From positions 2,934,501 to 2,998,500 of the forward strand of contig NZ_JAPJZK010000001.1 in NCBI RefSeq assembly GCF_026309355.1: a stretch of DNA of 64,000 bases, read 5' to 3'. The position numbers and the translations under genes are program-made. The notes below the pieces were generated by a model. The model ran no database searches and had not been told where the DNA came from. It was given only the letters and a program-made list of their open reading frames with translations. The DNA is from Spartinivicinus marinus (GTDB lineage: Bacteria > Pseudomonadota > Gammaproteobacteria > Pseudomonadales > Zooshikellaceae). Positions 28,208-36,991 of this stretch are shown here, one piece after another. Positions within the stretch are counted from its first letter, which is position 1. Each line of letters begins with the position of its first letter.

Positions 28208-28630
28208 TTAGCTTATTTCTGACTGTCTGTTGTTAAAAGCAAGTTTATCAGGCTCAACAAACAGTTTTTTAGCTTCTGCAGAAAATAAAACTGATGCTGA
28301 GTAATATTGGCCAAGCACATCCTTAGCATTATTCACTAAATCCTGATTGGCTAACAAAAAATCAGAAAAGTTGCTATCAACAATTGCTAAAGTACGATGG
28401 TGGATGATATGGACCAATGCCTCTGTAATTGTATGATGAAATTTATCCTTAACCCCTAAGTGATTAGCATAAGCCTGAATGCCTGTAGTGGTTTTGTTAA
28501 TAGCAGCATTCAGTTCATATTGCTGTAGATACAACCAGGCCAAGCGAAGGTGACCTACATGGTTGAAATATTCTGTAGGTAAGGTTTGTTGCTCAAATTG
28601 TTCTATAAAGTCTTGGTCTGAAAGTGGCAT
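28208..28630 (-). CDS. Conserved protein of unknown function, paired with MerR
   Basis: I recognise the type but not a function: a helical protein of 140 aa with a YFNHVGHLRLAWLYLQQ motif (two His), then KFHHTITEALVHIIHHR rich in His, and LFVEPDKLAF at the end. The many His residues could bind a metal or haem, which is inference only. I chose the ATG with GGAA at correct distance; the upstream ATG four codons earlier lacks one. The co-directional MerR gene may control it. Confidence 0.7.
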   Translation of the reverse strand: MPLSDQDFIEQFEQQTLPTEYFNHVGHLRLAWLYLQQYELNAAINKTTTGIQAYANHLGVKDKFHHTITEALVHIIHHRTLAIVDSNFSDFLLANQDLVNNAKDVLGQYYSASVLFSAEAKKLFVEPDKLAFNNRQSEIS

Positions 28631-28757
28631 ATCACATTCCATCTTGGGTGTAAAAACCTCACCTTAAGGTATAAAGCTATAGACAGGTCAATATATACTC
28701 TTCGTGAATGAATTTTAGGGTATACTTCCCCTGTTTGGTTGGAGAGGAGTAGGCAAA

Positions 28758-29144
28758 GTGCCAGTAACTGTAGAAGTATTGACTAACATTAGTGAGCAAG
28801 ATTACCAGGATATAGATAAAAGCTATCAGCAAATCGTGGCAAGTACACTTATTTCTACTTCGGACTTACCTTCTACATTTGAGCAATTTTGGTTGGGGAT
28901 AGATAAAGCTGTTTTCAACTTATACGGGGCTCGTTTTAATAGTCGCCTGATTGGTTGGGTATTAATAAGCCATGCAGTTATAGAGTGGAATGTAGAGCTG
29001 CTGTGTGTTGGGTTGCCAAATCAAGGCCGGGGAGTGGGTGAGCGAATATTGCAGGTACTGACTAAACAAGCAGCTAAGGCTGGGTGCCAGTTACTGACTG
29101 ATAAACCAATAATATACTTTGAAAAACACGCCACCAAAATATAA
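28758..29144 (+). CDS. PanM/PanZ-like GNAT protein
   Basis: The 128-aa protein has the short GNAT form of PanM, the acetyl-CoA sensor that promotes cleavage of aspartate decarboxylase PanD. The core LYGARFNSRLIGWVLIS and LLCVGLPNQGRGVGERILQVL matches the PanM layout (IYAARFNERLL..., RGVG loop). The start codon is GTG with GGAGAGGAG upstream. A piece like one end of the dispersed repeat (about 28691-28722) lies just before it. The functional assignment is inference. Confidence 0.65.
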   Translation: MPVTVEVLTNISEQDYQDIDKSYQQIVASTLISTSDLPSTFEQFWLGIDKAVFNLYGARFNSRLIGWVLISHAVIEWNVELLCVGLPNQGRGVGERILQVLTKQAAKAGCQLLTDKPIIYFEKHATKI

Positions 29145-29216
29145 TACTTTCTGTATGCTTGACTACACTCAGAAGAAGACATATTGCTGGGTGTAGTTAA
29201 AAGGTATAGTTAAAAA

Positions 29217-30086
29217 ATGGCACAGAAATCATTTCTACTAGTTACTGTTACTATTTGTAACTTATTATTGTCTTCACGTAGTATTGCTGGAGAAATAATT
29301 AAAGTAAAGATAGCTGCACCTGAGTATGTGTATGAGAACTTTCAACATTGGAACACAGCTGTTCCCTGTAAAATGTTAAAAACCTATCACTCGGAGTTTG
29401 CTAATCGAGCGACGGTTGATTTAATGTTAATTTGTCGAGCATTATATGAGAGTGATCTTAAGTTTAATCTTCAGCTTACCCTTTACCCAAACTATTCCAG
29501 AATGCTAGCAGAAGTAAAAAGAGGCAGAGAAAACATTCCGGCAGAAACGATCTGGAAAAACGAAATTGACGAATCTGTACTTTATAAGACAGAGCCAATT
29601 ATTCCAATAGGAGGATTTATTAAGGGTGTCTATGTTAAGGCAGGCAATACCCGATTAGCTAATGTCAAATCCCTAGATGAGTTGAAAAAATTTAAAGGGG
29701 TGATGATAAAAAATTGGGTTATCGACTGGAATACTATGGAAAGCTTTGGGCTAGATACACTTTATGAAACCAATGGTTTGGAATCTATGTATAAGTTAAT
29801 CAATAACAATAGGGCTGATTTTACGCTATTTGAGTTTAGTCAGACTCAACATAAAGTGCAAAAATTAAAAGATATAAACCTTGTGCCAGTAAAAGGCATT
29901 AAAGTCAAACTATTGGGTGAGCGTAGTTTTGTCGTATCGAAAAAATCAAAGAATGCAGATAAAATCTATGCGCACTTGAATAAAGGAATAGCTATTTTAA
30001 GAAAAAATAAAGAAATCGAACGAGCCTATCTAGAGTCAAAATTTATTAATCCTGATGTGGCTGACTGGGTACTATTAAATCCTTAA
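29217..30086 (+). CDS. Periplasmic solute-binding-like protein (SBP3 fold)
   Basis: The 289 aa begin with a signal peptide (FLLVTVTICNLLLSSRSIAG). The body looks like a two-lobe binding protein: LQLTLYPNYSRMLAEVKRGR, GVYVKAGNTRLANVKSLDEL, LYKLINNNRADFTLFEF-type lobe switch, and KNADKIYAHLNKGIAIL near the end. It lacks the strong SBP3 N-terminal signature. No transporter is adjacent and the function is unknown. Confidence 0.7.
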   Translation: MAQKSFLLVTVTICNLLLSSRSIAGEIIKVKIAAPEYVYENFQHWNTAVPCKMLKTYHSEFANRATVDLMLICRALYESDLKFNLQLTLYPNYSRMLAEVKRGRENIPAETIWKNEIDESVLYKTEPIIPIGGFIKGVYVKAGNTRLANVKSLDELKKFKGVMIKNWVIDWNTMESFGLDTLYETNGLESMYKLINNNRADFTLFEFSQTQHKVQKLKDINLVPVKGIKVKLLGERSFVVSKKSKNADKIYAHLNKGIAILRKNKEIERAYLESKFINPDVADWVLLNP

Positions 30087-30088
30087 TC

Positions 30089-30256
30089 AATACCACTGAG
30101 CTACAGCGTATTATCCATGCCCGAAGTAAAGCGGGCGCCGTTTCTTATTCGCTTTTCCTGGCAGCAATGTTGGCTAGCCAAATTGAGCAGGGAGCAGAGA
30201 TATACATCAAAGACAAGTCGGGGGAAACCCATAAGCTATTGTTTACAGGAGTATAG
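30089..30256 (+). pseudogene. Short ORF remnant without a normal start
   Basis: Directly after the previous stop, one frame reads NTTELQRIIHARSKAGAVSY, continues with LFLAAMLASQIEQGAEIYI and ends KLLFTGV-stop. It is protein-like but has no ATG, GTG or TTG near its 5' end. It could be the 3' part of a lost gene or a product started at a rare codon. I cannot name a family. Confidence 0.3.
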
Positions 30257-30291
30257 GTAACCATGTCAATGCCAACTTAAAAAGGATGTTA

Positions 30292-30565
30292 ATGGAAAGT
30301 GAAACGGAAAGCTTAGATTATGAAAACTGGGGAAGTAGCGAAAACAGTAATACACCGCCACCTCCGGTTCCATTAAAAAGGCCTGAGCCTTTAGAAAAAG
30401 ATCGGCATGTTTACCGAACAGCAGTATATGCACTTTCTAGTGGTGTATTTATTGGGCTGATTGGTAGCGTGTGGTTAGCTTCTAATGGAAATACCACAAA
30501 TTCTAGTAGCTATTGCTTCAGCTTGTGCTGGTGCTTTATGAGCCTTAATTGCACCAAAGTCTTGA
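30292..30565 (+). pseudogene. Degraded small membrane-protein gene
   Basis: The frame from 30292 reads MESETESLDYENWG, a Pro-rich stretch, then YALSSGVFIGLIGSVWLAS, a membrane helix. After that its sense fades. The neighbouring frame carries on as IPQILVAIASACAGAL, then a TGA stop, then ALIAPKS. Joining both gives a plausible two-helix protein with a GALxALIAPKS end, so one frameshift (near 30485) and one nonsense codon appear to have broken it. No family is recognised. Confidence 0.45.
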
Positions 30566-30590
30566 TTCTACATATTATAAAAATATATTT

Positions 30591-31337
30591 TTATAATAAC
30601 TGCCAAAGCGTACTAAATGATAACTGCAATGCCTGGCTAATGGCTGCAGATTCAATAACAACCGCAGTTGGATAATTCCCTTCTTGTAAAGAAATCATGG
30701 CACACTTGGGCGGATAAATGGCTACATAACTGGCTTGTCCGCCATTATTGCCATCGTCAATCCACTTCCGTTCTGAGAGAGGTGCCTCTTCGCCACCTTT
30801 GCCAATCGCAATAGCTCGAACACGAATATTACGCTTTACCCGTTGTAGCGTGTAATTAGGGAAAGGTCGATAAAGATATTTTCGGATGGCTTTAGAAGAG
30901 TAAACGTCATAAGTTTTTGATTCACTATTTTCAGCCGTATTTAAAATGTCTTTTAATACTTTTTCTATTCCTTCATCTCCTTCATAGTATTTTACTTGGG
31001 GTGAACCGGTTTCAGATCTGAGTCGATTTAAATCTGGAATAATATCAGTTGTTAGGTGTCGTGTTGCTGACTGTAGTCTTTCCTGTTTTTCAGTCGCCAA
31101 CTCTAATAGCTTATCAGGTGGCTCGGCACAAAAGTGACGGCGTTTACCCTTAGGATAAAAACTGACTAAACCACGTTTTAATAAATGTTTAAGAATCTCA
31201 TGGGTTGTACCACGGTTGACGCCTGACTTTTCCGCAATATCCCTGATAGAGGCTGTGCCAAGGGTCAATAAGGCACAGTAAACATCAACCTCTCGAGGCT
31301 CTAAATCTAACTGGGCTAGCACCTGTTTTATATTCAT
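30591..31337 (-). CDS. TrmB-family transcriptional regulator
   Basis: The 248-aa protein has an N-terminal winged helix (LDLEPREVDVYCALLTLGTA, IRDIAEKSGVNRGTTHEIL, KHLLKRGLVSFYPKGKRRHF) as in TrmB regulators. It continues with a coiled linker and a C-terminal effector domain (VKYYEGDEGIEKVLKDIL, KTYDVYSSKAIRKYLY). TrmB proteins usually sense sugars. It is divergent from a glmS-type gene with 116 bases between, so control of that gene by an amino-sugar phosphate is a reasonable inference. Confidence 0.85.
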   Translation of the reverse strand: MNIKQVLAQLDLEPREVDVYCALLTLGTASIRDIAEKSGVNRGTTHEILKHLLKRGLVSFYPKGKRRHFCAEPPDKLLELATEKQERLQSATRHLTTDIIPDLNRLRSETGSPQVKYYEGDEGIEKVLKDILNTAENSESKTYDVYSSKAIRKYLYRPFPNYTLQRVKRNIRVRAIAIGKGGEEAPLSERKWIDDGNNGGQASYVAIYPPKCAMISLQEGNYPTAVVIESAAISQALQLSFSTLWQLL

Positions 31338-31453
31338 TTGTCAAATTTCTGCTGACAACTAGTCTATTCACCCAAGTATGCTTTATATATGCTGCACTAT
31401 CAATAGGCTAGCCATTCATTAAAACGATAATGTCAGTAGAGGAATGACAAACA

Positions 31454-33286
31454 ATGTGCGGTATATTTGCTTATATTGGTAAAAACAATGCAGTGACGAC
31501 AGTTGTTCAAGGCTTGCAGCGTTTGGAGTATAGAGGGTATGACTCCTGGGGATTAGCAATCCCAATACAGAACAGTATCGAAGTGTATAAAACACTTGAT
31601 CCACTCCAAACAGCGGATATTACGCCTATTGATGTGAAAGGAGCCATGGCACTTGGCCACACTCGTTGGGCTACTCATGGTGCGGTAAACATTACAAACT
31701 GTCATCCCCATGTGTCTAGTTCTAAGCAATTTTCTCTGGTTCATAACGGTATCGTCGAAAATTATCAGGCACTAAAGACCCAGCTTGTTTTACAAGAAGT
31801 TAAATTTGTAAGTGAAACCGATACGGAAGTCATTGTTCGTTTGATTGAAAACGAGTTAAACCAGCTACAACTGAAAGATGAAATTCAAAAAGAAAGCAGG
31901 CTTACCCCAAAGGATTATCAAACAGCTATCAGTCAAGTCTTTAAAAAACTAGAGGGAAGAAACACCCTAGTATTGATTTGTGCTGAACTTCAATTGTTAA
32001 TTGGCATACGTAATGGTTCACCTTTAATTGCAGGGATAAAGCCAAATAATATAACCGCCGACAGTTATGATGAGCTGTTTCTTGCGTCAGATTATTACTC
32101 CTTTGCACAACATACCCATACCTGTTTACTAGTTAATGACTTGCAAATGATTTGTTGTGAACAAAATAGGGTGCAACTCATCGATTTACATACAAATAAA
32201 TCAGTTGAGCCTGATTGGCAAATACTTGAACGTCAGGAGCTGGAGCATTCCCGTGAAGGTTTTTCCCATTTCATGATCAAAGAAATCCAACAGCAGTGGG
32301 AAACTATTCCAAGAGCTGCAGCGGTTGAGCGTCAACAGCTGGAAGCAATGATCAAAGCTATCAATAATGCCAACAATGTATTTATCACAGGGGCCGGTGC
32401 AGCATTTTTTATTGGGGAGCAAATTGCTGCAATGCTACGGGAAATAGCGGGTATTTTTGCCACGCCTATACCGGCTTATGAATCTGAAAGTTATTTGGCA
32501 TCAATAGAACCTAATGATGTACTCATAGCAATCAGTCAAAGTGGCGAAACGGCTGATACATTAAATTTTATCGAGCAAGCCAAACGTAAAAGAGCACTGG
32601 TTGCCAGTGTCGTGAATATGCCGGGAGCCATGTTGTCACGGCTATCTGACTTTGCATTTTTAAGCTATGCAGGTCCTGAAGTGTGTGTACTTTCCACCAA
32701 AAGCAGTACTTCTCAGTTAACTTTTGGTTATTTACTAGCTAAAACAGTTATTCATCAGTATGAATCGGCTAAAGTCGAAATTGAGCAACTTATTCATCAA
32801 CTAAGCCACTATTTTAACGATGAAAACCTACAAATTATAGAAAGCCTGGCTCAAAAGATAACTGGCGATAATGTTTACTTGTTAGGCAACCGCCATTTTA
32901 TTGGTGCAGGTAAAATTGGTGCATTAAATATAAAAGAAGCCAGTTATATCCATGCAGAGGCATTTCCCGCCGGTGAATTAAAACATGGCGTAATAGCGCT
33001 AATCGAAAAAGGTACCCCAGTTATTTGTTTTATGGATGAAACCAATGCTACCTATATGACAGCAATCGCCTCAGAAGTAAAAGCTCGTGGCGGCATGATC
33101 ATCGGTATTAGCCAACAACCAAATGAGTTATTTGATTATATGCTTAAACTTCCTGTGACGGATAATTCAGCAAGCCTTATTACTCATATTATTCCCTGTC
33201 AATTACTTGCTTATTATTTGGCTATTCAAAGAGGGCATAATCCGGATAAGCCGAGAAATCTAGCGAAGAGTGTGACGGTTATATAA
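31454..33286 (+). CDS. glmS: Glutamine-fructose-6-phosphate aminotransferase (GlmS-type)
   Basis: GlmS makes glucosamine 6-phosphate, the first step of UDP-GlcNAc synthesis. The 610-aa frame starts MCGIFAYIG with the catalytic Cys2 of the glutaminase domain, then RLEYRGYDSWGLA, GHTRWATHG, HNGIVENY and SETDTEV. Two SIS domains follow (FITGAGAAFFIGE, AISQSGETADTL, LSTKSSTSQL), ending PRNLAKSVTV with the active-site Lys. A few residues differ from typical GlmS (CGIFAYIG for CGIVGA), so this may be a second, regulated copy. A weak hairpin (33293-33315, AAGCCTTGG / CCAAGGCTT) follows it. Confidence 0.9.
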   Translation: MCGIFAYIGKNNAVTTVVQGLQRLEYRGYDSWGLAIPIQNSIEVYKTLDPLQTADITPIDVKGAMALGHTRWATHGAVNITNCHPHVSSSKQFSLVHNGIVENYQALKTQLVLQEVKFVSETDTEVIVRLIENELNQLQLKDEIQKESRLTPKDYQTAISQVFKKLEGRNTLVLICAELQLLIGIRNGSPLIAGIKPNNITADSYDELFLASDYYSFAQHTHTCLLVNDLQMICCEQNRVQLIDLHTNKSVEPDWQILERQELEHSREGFSHFMIKEIQQQWETIPRAAAVERQQLEAMIKAINNANNVFITGAGAAFFIGEQIAAMLREIAGIFATPIPAYESESYLASIEPNDVLIAISQSGETADTLNFIEQAKRKRALVASVVNMPGAMLSRLSDFAFLSYAGPEVCVLSTKSSTSQLTFGYLLAKTVIHQYESAKVEIEQLIHQLSHYFNDENLQIIESLAQKITGDNVYLLGNRHFIGAGKIGALNIKEASYIHAEAFPAGELKHGVIALIEKGTPVICFMDETNATYMTAIASEVKARGGMIIGISQQPNELFDYMLKLPVTDNSASLITHIIPCQLLAYYLAIQRGHNPDKPRNLAKSVTVI

Positions 33287-33333
33287 GGTATTAAGCCTTG
33301 GGAGTGCCAAGGCTTGGTTTGTGAATAATAAAG

Positions 33334-33789
33334 CTATTTTTCTGTATAACCACTAGGTGGTTTTCTTAGACTATACGAGCTTTTAACTCGATTCTCTTGG
33401 ATATAATAGCTATGATCAGTTTCAGAGGCATCATTATAATCGAATCTCTTGCTTGAAAGATCAAGAATAATATACTTAGTTTCATCATTATCAGTAGAAA
33501 CTTCAGTATAATACCCATCATTCACCTGCCACTGACCTTTTTCTTTGTAGTACTCGTAGGTTTTTTTATTAGGGTCTAAGGTTAGTATTTCTAAGTCATA
33601 TTGCCCATCAGCGTATCGAGTCGCTTTCCAGTAATCTTCGGTACCTGAGTTTTCAACATCATAATCACCATTTCCTTTCCATGTACCTACTAAAGCCTCT
33701 CTTGCCTTTGTATTATCTTTGGGGTCAATAGAGTCACAAGCAGGCAAGAGTAAAATAATAAAAAGGAGTGGGATGATGTTGATTTTCAT
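33334..33789 (-). CDS. Small lipoprotein of unknown function
   Basis: The protein has 151 aa with a lipoprotein signal (INIIPLLFIILLLPAC, lipobox LPAC), so it should be anchored in a membrane by its Cys at about residue 18. The mature part (LVGTWKGNGDYDVENSG, YADGQYDLEIL, KGQWQVNDGYYTEV) looks like a small beta barrel of the lipocalin-like kind that begins GTW. Its function is unknown. It is convergent with glmS. Confidence 0.75.
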   Translation of the reverse strand: MKINIIPLLFIILLLPACDSIDPKDNTKAREALVGTWKGNGDYDVENSGTEDYWKATRYADGQYDLEILTLDPNKKTYEYYKEKGQWQVNDGYYTEVSTDNDETKYIILDLSSKRFDYNDASETDHSYYIQENRVKSSYSLRKPPSGYTEK

Positions 33790-33924
33790 AGTGTATTGAT
33801 AGCTTTAGTTGGCTTAGATAAGCGGTTATTTTAGTATGAAAATTATCAAAAAGCCATTAAGTTTATTTTTTTATAGTTCAAAGCGAGTGATCTTCTATGA
33901 AACCTTTTTAATTGAAGAACTATT

Positions 33925-35100
33925 CTAGTGCCCAACAGCAAGATACATCAATGCAGCCTTTTCATTGGCGCTGCTATTTGAACCTGTTACACGGGTTGCA
34001 AGAAAATCAAACGACTCATTACTCACTCCTCTTATAGCTATGTTTAACTCTTCACCTTCTGTGGGAAGGTCGTTATTGATTCCTGTAGCAACAGCAGCAA
34101 ATATAGACTTTGGAAAAGGCATAGTAAAACTTCCTGTAACAGATACTTTGTTTGAATTAGTTGAACCTGGTGGGCCAATAAAATTTACCTTTCCCCACTG
34201 TAAAATTATCCCACCTAGCCATGATGGAAATGCAATATAGCCATTTTCTTTTAAGGAGCATTTAAATCCAAAGCGTAGTTTCTTAGGAGTAACATACTTA
34301 TTATCAGCTTCACTGCTATTTATTTCTTCATTTGAAGTTGAGTCTGTAATTTTAAGGTACTGCTGATGAGGATCTGGTGCTGCTAAGTGCTGTGAAACCC
34401 TATCATAAACTTTCTTCACCGCTTTAGCCGTAGCCAATTTATCTGAGCTATTATCACTAATGGCATCAGATTTCGCATTAGGTAAATTACCCAGTCCTAC
34501 ATCCACTTTGGTTGGTTTATGTCCTTCATGATACACTTGCTTATCGTGATTTTCCCCTGCATAAATTTCACCGGTTACTCCGATATCGCCGCTAAAAATA
34601 CCGCCAGATTTATTTACAAAGTTGTCATCTACATATTCCCGTGATGCCATTGCAATCGATAAATCTACTTTTAATTCAACATTGCTGGCATTCGCAATTT
34701 GTAAAATAACCTTTAGGTAAAGACTGTTGGATGTACCACTGCTTTGTGGAATTAATGGTTTATAGGTGCTGGGGTATTTGCCAATACAAATCAGGTCGCC
34801 TTCATCATCATACAAACCAAATTCGGTTACATAAAAACCACCGACATCCACAGGAATTAAGGCTTCTGCAATTACCCAATTTTTATTGTATGGGTCAACG
34901 GAGAGGTTGGTTAAATTACCCGTCCAGCGTTCTCTAATCAGGCTGGTAGCTGATTCGTTAGGGAAAGTTTCTTTACCTTCATCAGCACCGCCGTCACCCA
35001 CTTTAATTTTAGTGAGTTTGAGTTTGCCACCCATTAAAGTGGCGTTGGTGAGTTTTGCCTTACCGACTTCAGTAAGTAAGTTATAGTATTGTTTGTTCAT
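33925..35100 (-). CDS. Phage tail-fibre protein
   Basis: The protein has 391 aa. The N-terminus ([65 protein letters not shown]) is the tail-fibre attachment module seen in P2-like phages. A repetitive middle ([20 protein letters not shown]) follows, and then a C-terminal receptor-binding beta region with [17 protein letters not shown]. No baseplate, sheath or chaperone genes are adjacent, so it is a stray phage or tailocin gene. It sits at the border of the defence island. Confidence 0.88.
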   Translation of the reverse strand: MNKQYYNLLTEVGKAKLTNATLMGGKLKLTKIKVGDGGADEGKETFPNESATSLIRERWTGNLTNLSVDPYNKNWVIAEALIPVDVGGFYVTEFGLYDDEGDLICIGKYPSTYKPLIPQSSGTSNSLYLKVILQIANASNVELKVDLSIAMASREYVDDNFVNKSGGIFSGDIGVTGEIYAGENHDKQVYHEGHKPTKVDVGLGNLPNAKSDAISDNSSDKLATAKAVKKVYDRVSQHLAAPDPHQQYLKITDSTSNEEINSSEADNKYVTPKKLRFGFKCSLKENGYIAFPSWLGGIILQWGKVNFIGPPGSTNSNKVSVTGSFTMPFPKSIFAAVATGINNDLPTEGEELNIAIRGVSNESFDFLATRVTGSNSSANEKAALMYLAVGH

Positions 35101-35183
35101 GGTTTAAGTGTTGAGTTTTCCTGCTTAGAATTTGTTAAGCGCTATTTTCCTCCTTTTCAAGGGCTAGCATCAGGTGAAATATT

Positions 35184-35471
35184 TCACTCATCAAATACAT
35201 CAAAGTAGTCATAGGTATGTAGCATAGCGTCTTGGCCTTCTAGCAGGTACATGTCGAGTTTAAACAGGGGAGGAAGGCGTAATACCGTGGCAATGCGGGG
35301 TACCCAGCCTTGATACATACGGAAAACATCACCGAAAGTCAGTCGAACTGACCATTTTTCGGTGATGGTAAAGCCGCTCTGTTCAATCCGTGATTTAATA
35401 TAGCTTTGCTTTCCTAGCAAGTGAGCTTCAGATTTAAGTAGGCAAAAAGTTTGTTGAATATTTTGAGGCAT
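35184..35471 (-). CDS. Short nucleoside-diphosphate-kinase-like protein, probably truncated
   Basis: The 95 aa resemble the N-terminal part of an NDK fold: QQTFCLLKSEAHLLGKQSY matches the TFxIIKPDA start and KLDMYLLEGQDAMLHTYDY matches the vxLLEGxDAI segment. The histidine active-site region and C-terminal third of an NDK are missing, and the frame ends in VFDE-stop. I start at MPQNIQQ; earlier in-frame ATGs exist. Immediately upstream lies dispersed repeat copy 2. Either a truncated gene or a divergent short family is possible. Confidence 0.4.
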   Translation of the reverse strand: MPQNIQQTFCLLKSEAHLLGKQSYIKSRIEQSGFTITEKWSVRLTFGDVFRMYQGWVPRIATVLRLPPLFKLDMYLLEGQDAMLHTYDYFDVFDE

Positions 35472-35510
35472 ATACCTATTACGGATCATTTTTAGATGCA
35501 AAAGTAAGTG

Positions 35511-35642
35511 GTATATACTCAAAGCGAAGGGTTATCTAGGCGAGGCCACCAAGTGATGAAGCCCCAGGAGTTTAGATAAGCTAAATGACTGGGGTGAAGA
35601 GCGATGGTAACAAAGCCTAATAATCATTCGCGAAGAGTATAT
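35511..35642 (+). repeat. Dispersed repeat copy 2
   Basis: The sequence begins GTATATACTCAAAGCGAAGG and ends CATTCGCGAAGAGTATAT, touching the stop codon of the reverse transcriptase gene. The central part GAAGCCCCAGGAGTTTAG...CTAAATGACTGGGGTGAAGAGCG matches the other copies. It separates the retron operon from the NDK-like gene. Confidence 0.75.
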
Positions 35643-36935
35643 TTACAAAGCGTTGGTTATATCTTTTAACTGAGCCAACATTTTATGTCCTAACGCTGGC
35701 TCTGTCATGCAAATAAATGCGGCCAGCCCTTCAAGGTGCGCTAGGGTCTCGCCTTCCCGTAGTGGTTTGCCGTTTTTAAGATTATGAATTGCGGCCCGTA
35801 ATTCCCGCTTGGTTTTTTGGGGTACACGTGGCGTTTCTTTGCCGTTCACGACCAAGCCTGTGACTTTTTGTCGTCCACCTTTACGAGTGATTCGGGTTTT
35901 TTCAGGGTGAATGATAAAGCCTTCATCTTTGACGATTTGTTTGATTACATGCATCAGCTTGCCTAAGTTTGGTTCTTTATCTTTGCCATCAGGAAGGCTA
36001 AAAGTTAAGTCGTCTGCATATCGGGTATAGCGCCAGCCAAACTTTTCAGCTAAGCCGGTTAACCGTCGGTCAAGCTTTAAACATAATGCATTGGTGATCA
36101 TTGGGCTGGTTGGAGCGCCTTGGGGCAAACAGCGTGGCCCCATTGAAACAAAGTAGGTTTTGTTTTGATCTTCAACGACTTCCCTTGGGGCTTCTGTGAC
36201 TAATAAAGCCAATAAAGTGGCAATTTGCTCGCGGTAGCCTGCTTTGCGGAATAAGCCTTTTACTCGTTTTAAAGTAATAGTGGGGAAAAAGTTTTTCAGA
36301 TCCATTTTTAGCACAATTTTTGCGTTGGTATGCACCTCAGCATTACTTAAAATAGAACGTCCCGCGATAAACCCATGCGCCGCGCCATGTACGACTAACT
36401 GACGGGTGATATTGTCATTAATCCAATATTGCGCTCGTTTTAGCAAGGTTTTAGGTGCCCAGATAGCACGATCACTGCCGTCTTTTTTGGGGATAGTAAA
36501 GCGACGATAATGTAATTCAGTTGCGGCATCTCGATGAAAAGCCAGCCAGCGTAACTGGGGGATGGTAATACCCAGTGCCTGGGCTAACTGTTGTGGTTTG
36601 TCTAATGTTGGTAATTCATTTTCAGCCGCACGTTCTTCTGCGTTATTTAAATCCCAGCGATCAAAATTGTCATGATCATTCCAATAAACACCATCACCTA
36701 AATGCACAATATGATTGGCTTTATAGGCTTGCCAGGCCACTTTCTTTAAACGCCTTTTTTCAGCGGCCTCTGCTTTTAGTTCTTTTTTATACCGGTCTAA
36801 TTCACGCTTAGACATATTATCGGTATCACGACGTTTAACTAAAAAACCGTGTTCTCGTAATTGGCTATCGATATAAGCATTCATGCTGCCGGCTTTTTCG
36901 ATAGCATTCCATAACTGATTTATTTTTTGAGTCAT
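35643..36935 (-). CDS. Retron-type reverse transcriptase
   Basis: The 430-aa RT makes cDNA from the linked non-coding RNA in retrons. It shows all retron marks: NAEVH at 198-202 (the NAxxH motif in the X region), KMDLKNFFPTI with the first catalytic Asp, PQGAPTSP at 271-278, the catalytic YADDL at 306-310, and VTGLVVN at 358-364 (the VTG motif of the Y region, which reads the msr). An N-terminal helical domain (IPQLRWLAFHRDAATELHYR) is usual. There is no fused effector domain. It is the last gene of a four-gene minus-strand operon, 56 bases after the SWIM-WGR gene. Confidence 0.95.
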   Translation of the reverse strand: MTQKINQLWNAIEKAGSMNAYIDSQLREHGFLVKRRDTDNMSKRELDRYKKELKAEAAEKRRLKKVAWQAYKANHIVHLGDGVYWNDHDNFDRWDLNNAEERAAENELPTLDKPQQLAQALGITIPQLRWLAFHRDAATELHYRRFTIPKKDGSDRAIWAPKTLLKRAQYWINDNITRQLVVHGAAHGFIAGRSILSNAEVHTNAKIVLKMDLKNFFPTITLKRVKGLFRKAGYREQIATLLALLVTEAPREVVEDQNKTYFVSMGPRCLPQGAPTSPMITNALCLKLDRRLTGLAEKFGWRYTRYADDLTFSLPDGKDKEPNLGKLMHVIKQIVKDEGFIIHPEKTRITRKGGRQKVTGLVVNGKETPRVPQKTKRELRAAIHNLKNGKPLREGETLAHLEGLAAFICMTEPALGHKMLAQLKDITNAL

Positions 36936-36991
36936 ATTTTTTCACTATTAATTCTTTTTACCCAAAGCATAAAAAGCATTCAAAAAGGGTA

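Noticed and set aside
33925-35100. Prophage
   Set aside because: Only one tail-fibre gene is present. No integrase, capsid, terminase or lysis genes are in the window.
35643-36935. Group II intron or diversity-generating retroelement reverse transcriptase
   Set aside because: NAxxH and VTG motifs, the linked msr-msd candidate and absence of maturase, HNH, intron domains or template/variable repeats favour a retron.
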